Source: Halanaerobium kushneri | GTDB taxonomy: Bacteria; Bacillota; Halanaerobiia; Halanaerobiales; Halanaerobiaceae | Assembly: GCF_900156285.1 (NCBI RefSeq) | Contig: NZ_FTNC01000004.1 | Span: 1 to 64,000, forward strand | Direction of reading: 5' to 3' | DNA length: 64,000 nt | In this document: one piece after another, positions 61,948-64,000 of the stretch | Layout: each line of letters opens with the position of its first letter | Numbering within the stretch: position 1 is the stretch's first letter | Made by a program: the position numbers and the translations under genes | Notes under the pieces: model-generated | Told to the model about the DNA's origin: nothing | The model's input: only the letters and a program-made list of their open reading frames with translations | Database searches by the model: none

Positions 61948-63363
61948 ATGAATTTTTTATCTTTTTTACCAACTGGAATAATAATTTTAAATATAATTTT
62001 TATCATTCTTTTAATCTTTTTTGAACGAAAGGATCCGACTGCAACCTGGGCCTGGCTTTTAATTCTAACTCTAATTCCAGTTTTAGGTTTTATTCTTTAT
62101 CTTTTTTTAGGTCTAACACCCAAAAAAAGAAAGGTTTTTCAGCGGAAACAGGAAGACGAATTAAAAAAATATGACCGGCAATTGATTACTGCAGAATTAA
62201 AAAGAAGAATAAATCATTTTAAACATCTGGAACAGAGTATAATTCGGCTTGCATTTGAAAATGATCTTCCTGCAGGTATAGGTTGTAATCAGCTCGATAT
62301 TTATACCAGTGGTCGGGAAAAGTTTGATGATCTATTTGAAGATATAAAAAATGCTAAAGAATTTGTACATGCTAATTATTATATAATTAACAATGATCAG
62401 CTGGGAAATCAATTTATGCAGCTTTTAACAAAAAAGGCAGCAGAAGGTGTGGAGGTTAGATTACTTTATGATCGAATGGGATGCAGGAATCTTTCGCGTT
62501 ATGCAATTTTCGAACTGGAAGATGCTGGTGGAGAGGTAGTTTCTTTTGCTCCCTTTGTACTTGATATGAACTATCGTAATCATCGCAAAAATGTAGTTAT
62601 TGATGGTCAGATCGGCTATCTTGGAGGAATCAATATTGGAGACGAATATCTGGGTGAGAGCCGTAAATTTGGTGACTGGCGTGATACACATCTCCGTTTA
62701 AAAGGAGAGAGTGTCGACAGCCTTCAATATCGATTCCTTTTGGACTGGGATTTTGCTACCGGACATGATCTGCTTGGAGAACGCAAATACTTTCCTGACA
62801 AAGAATTTAAGGGGGATGTATCAGTCCAGATTGTCAGCAGTGGACCTGACTCTAAAGAAGCAGAGATTAAATCATTATTTCTGAAAATGATTTATGAGGC
62901 GGAAAAGTCAATTTATATTCAAACACCTTATTTTATTCCAGATCAATCTGTGCTGGAGGCTTTAAAACTTGCTGCTCGCTCTGGTGTTGATGTTAAAATT
63001 ATGATTCCTTATCGAGGAGATCATCCTTTTGTCTATTCAGCTAATAATTCATTTGTAGGTGAGCTGCTGGATGTTGGAGCCCGCTGTTACCATTATACAG
63101 AGGGGTTTCTGCACAGCAAGACGATCTGTATTGATAGTCGGGTGCTTTCCATCGGAACCACCAATATGGATGTCCGTAGTTTTAAGCTTAATTTTGAAAT
63201 CAATGCTTTTATTTATGACCCTGACGTTGCCAAGCAGCATGATCAAATTTTTATGGATGATTTAGAAAAATCAGAAGAAATAACAAGAGAAGTATATGAA
63301 AACAGAGGCTGGACAATGAAACTGAGGGAATCTGTTTCCAGGCTTTTATCTCCAATTTTATAA
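61948..63363 (+). CDS. cls: Cardiolipin synthase
   Basis: 471 residues. Two N-terminal membrane helices (ILNIIFIILLIFFERKDPTA and ILTLIPVLGFILYLFLGLTP) precede two phospholipase D motifs: HRKNVVIDGQIGYLGGINIG (about 211-230) and HSKTICIDSRVLSIGTTNMD (about 389-408), both HxKx4D. VRLLYDRMG and DVKIMIPYRGDHPF are typical linker segments. It joins two phosphatidylglycerols. It starts 15 bp after the HD-GYP gene and probably ends the envelope operon. Confidence 0.96.
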   Translation: MNFLSFLPTGIIILNIIFIILLIFFERKDPTATWAWLLILTLIPVLGFILYLFLGLTPKKRKVFQRKQEDELKKYDRQLITAELKRRINHFKHLEQSIIRLAFENDLPAGIGCNQLDIYTSGREKFDDLFEDIKNAKEFVHANYYIINNDQLGNQFMQLLTKKAAEGVEVRLLYDRMGCRNLSRYAIFELEDAGGEVVSFAPFVLDMNYRNHRKNVVIDGQIGYLGGINIGDEYLGESRKFGDWRDTHLRLKGESVDSLQYRFLLDWDFATGHDLLGERKYFPDKEFKGDVSVQIVSSGPDSKEAEIKSLFLKMIYEAEKSIYIQTPYFIPDQSVLEALKLAARSGVDVKIMIPYRGDHPFVYSANNSFVGELLDVGARCYHYTEGFLHSKTICIDSRVLSIGTTNMDVRSFKLNFEINAFIYDPDVAKQHDQIFMDDLEKSEEITREVYENRGWTMKLRESVSRLLSPIL

Positions 63364-63675
63364 TCTGCAGCCACCGGGCATGCAACCAATTTTTTTCCGA
63401 TAAATAGAAGCATTTGTGGATTTTTTAACTTTTAAAAGGTTTCTTTTTGCAGGAATATGAAAGATTTTGTAGAATAATATCTAATAACAACAATAATTAT
63501 GGGCTGGGATGAATGAGATTTGAAAAATTGATTTTTGACCAGTAATACTGAATTTAGGAAGAGAAATGGGCTTAGGCCTGTTTTAAGCCTGAACCAACAC
63601 TATTGAGTGTTGGTTTTTTCTATTTATTTACATTTTTTTCTATTAAACATACTAAATTGGGGGAGCTGGACATTA
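63364..63675. other. Intergenic region after cls
   Basis: 312 bp without a recognisable gene. The only clear element is the terminator at 63592-63620. A near-palindrome AGGCCTGTTTTAAGCCT lies just before it. No copy of the palindromic repeat was found here. Confidence 0.4.
63592..63620 (+). terminator. Rho-independent terminator
   Basis: AACCAACACT pairs with AGTGTTGGTT around a short loop and TTTTTT follows. Confidence 0.9.
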
Positions 63676-64000
63676 GTGAACAAATATGCAGCATTGAATC
63701 ATGAATTAAGCAAGCTATACAAAAACATATCTGGAAAGGGGCCTAAATATTTAAAAACAGATGCGGTTGAAAATATATTAATCATAAAAATTAACTGGTA
63801 TCCAGAAAAAATATTTAGTAATTTTACAACAAGTGATGGCCAAACTATCATTAAAAAAACATATAAACACATTTTTAGTAAATGGGGAGAAGAAGCAAAA
63901 GAAATTATTGAAGATGTTTTAAATTATAAAGTAACTGATTTTTATTATGATGAAAATATGGCGTTATCAGAAAACGAGAAAATTATAATTTTCTTATTAG
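63676..64000 (+). CDS. DUF2294-like protein, 3' end outside window
   Basis: From GTG 63676 (GGGGGAG upstream) 108 codons are open to the window edge. NHELSKLYKNISGKGPKYLK, VENILIIKINWYPEK, the KWGEEAKEIIEDVLNYKVTD region and YDENMALSENEKIIIFLL match the short DUF2294 family (GxGPxxxKT, TD...S...E.IIxFxL). Function unknown; the family often sits beside membrane or ion-transport genes. Only a GTG start is available, so the start is probable but not certain. Confidence 0.65.
   Translation, partial: MNKYAALNHELSKLYKNISGKGPKYLKTDAVENILIIKINWYPEKIFSNFTTSDGQTIIKKTYKHIFSKWGEEAKEIIEDVLNYKVTDFYYDENMALSENEKIIIFLL

Overview
The window looks like chromosomal DNA of a low-GC, strictly anaerobic Gram-positive-lineage bacterium that nevertheless has an outer membrane. 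It most resembles Halanaerobiales (a Halanaerobium-like organism), although no rRNA is present to prove this. Three things point there. The replication trio is of Firmicutes type (DnaD-like, DnaI-like loader, replicative helicase). There is a one-chain pyruvate:ferredoxin oxidoreductase. There is also diderm machinery: an Lpt permease, LptD and LptA-like proteins, Lnt, LolA-like carriers and several beta-barrel proteins with signal peptides.

Layout. 0-7 kb holds the end of a probable sugar-alcohol dehydrogenase, a degenerate ABC ATPase, an AEC transporter, a LacI regulator overlapping an HD-GYP/GAF/PAS protein, a universal stress protein and a Gfo/Idh/MocA oxidoreductase. 7.2-18.6 kb holds two consecutive modules of the same design: TetR regulator, inner-membrane exporter, LolA-like periplasmic carrier, outer-membrane barrel. 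The exporter is an RND/MMPL protein in the first and a MacB/LolCDE-like ABC transporter in the second. 18.8-20.7 kb holds an intact MNT/HepT pair, a PspC-like protein and a second MNT/HepT pair whose HepT gene is wrecked. 20.7-24.5 kb (minus) is the replication cluster. 24.8-28.9 kb is purB-purA-purD. 29.1 kb is cysE with an in-frame amber codon.

29.9-31.7 kb is a two-gene SMC/OLD-like ATPase plus TOPRIM-like cassette, a candidate defence system. 31.8-38.4 kb holds an aldo/keto reductase, a DUF362 ferredoxin protein, a membrane protein, an EAL-HDOD protein, cysK with a structured promoter, a YvlD-like protein and a secreted protein. 38.5-46.8 kb is envelope and polysaccharide related: two Wzz-like proteins, Ugd, a small barrel-like protein and a DUF2330-like protein, together with a GCS2-type glutamate-cysteine ligase and a methyltransferase. 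47-50.5 kb is the PFOR gene. 50.7 kb is a REP-associated-type (HUH/Y1) transposase. 52-54.5 kb holds MgtC and a lipoprotein subtilase broken by a -1 shift at an A6 run. 54.6-63.4 kb is an envelope block: BsuPI-domain protein, an LptF/G permease fused in frame to an LptD-like barrel, an LptA-like protein, Lnt, an HD-GYP protein and cardiolipin synthase. The window ends inside a DUF2294-like gene.

A 38-nt palindromic repeat occurs at least five times between genes (18.6, 20.7, 28.9, 29.1 and 50.6 kb). One copy lies just upstream of the Y1 transposase, which suggests a REP/RAYT system. The observations I rate highest are the Lpt permease-LptD fusion, the twin exporter-LolA-barrel modules, the repeat/transposase relationship, the ATPase-TOPRIM pair, and the two interrupted genes (cysE amber, subtilase A6 shift).
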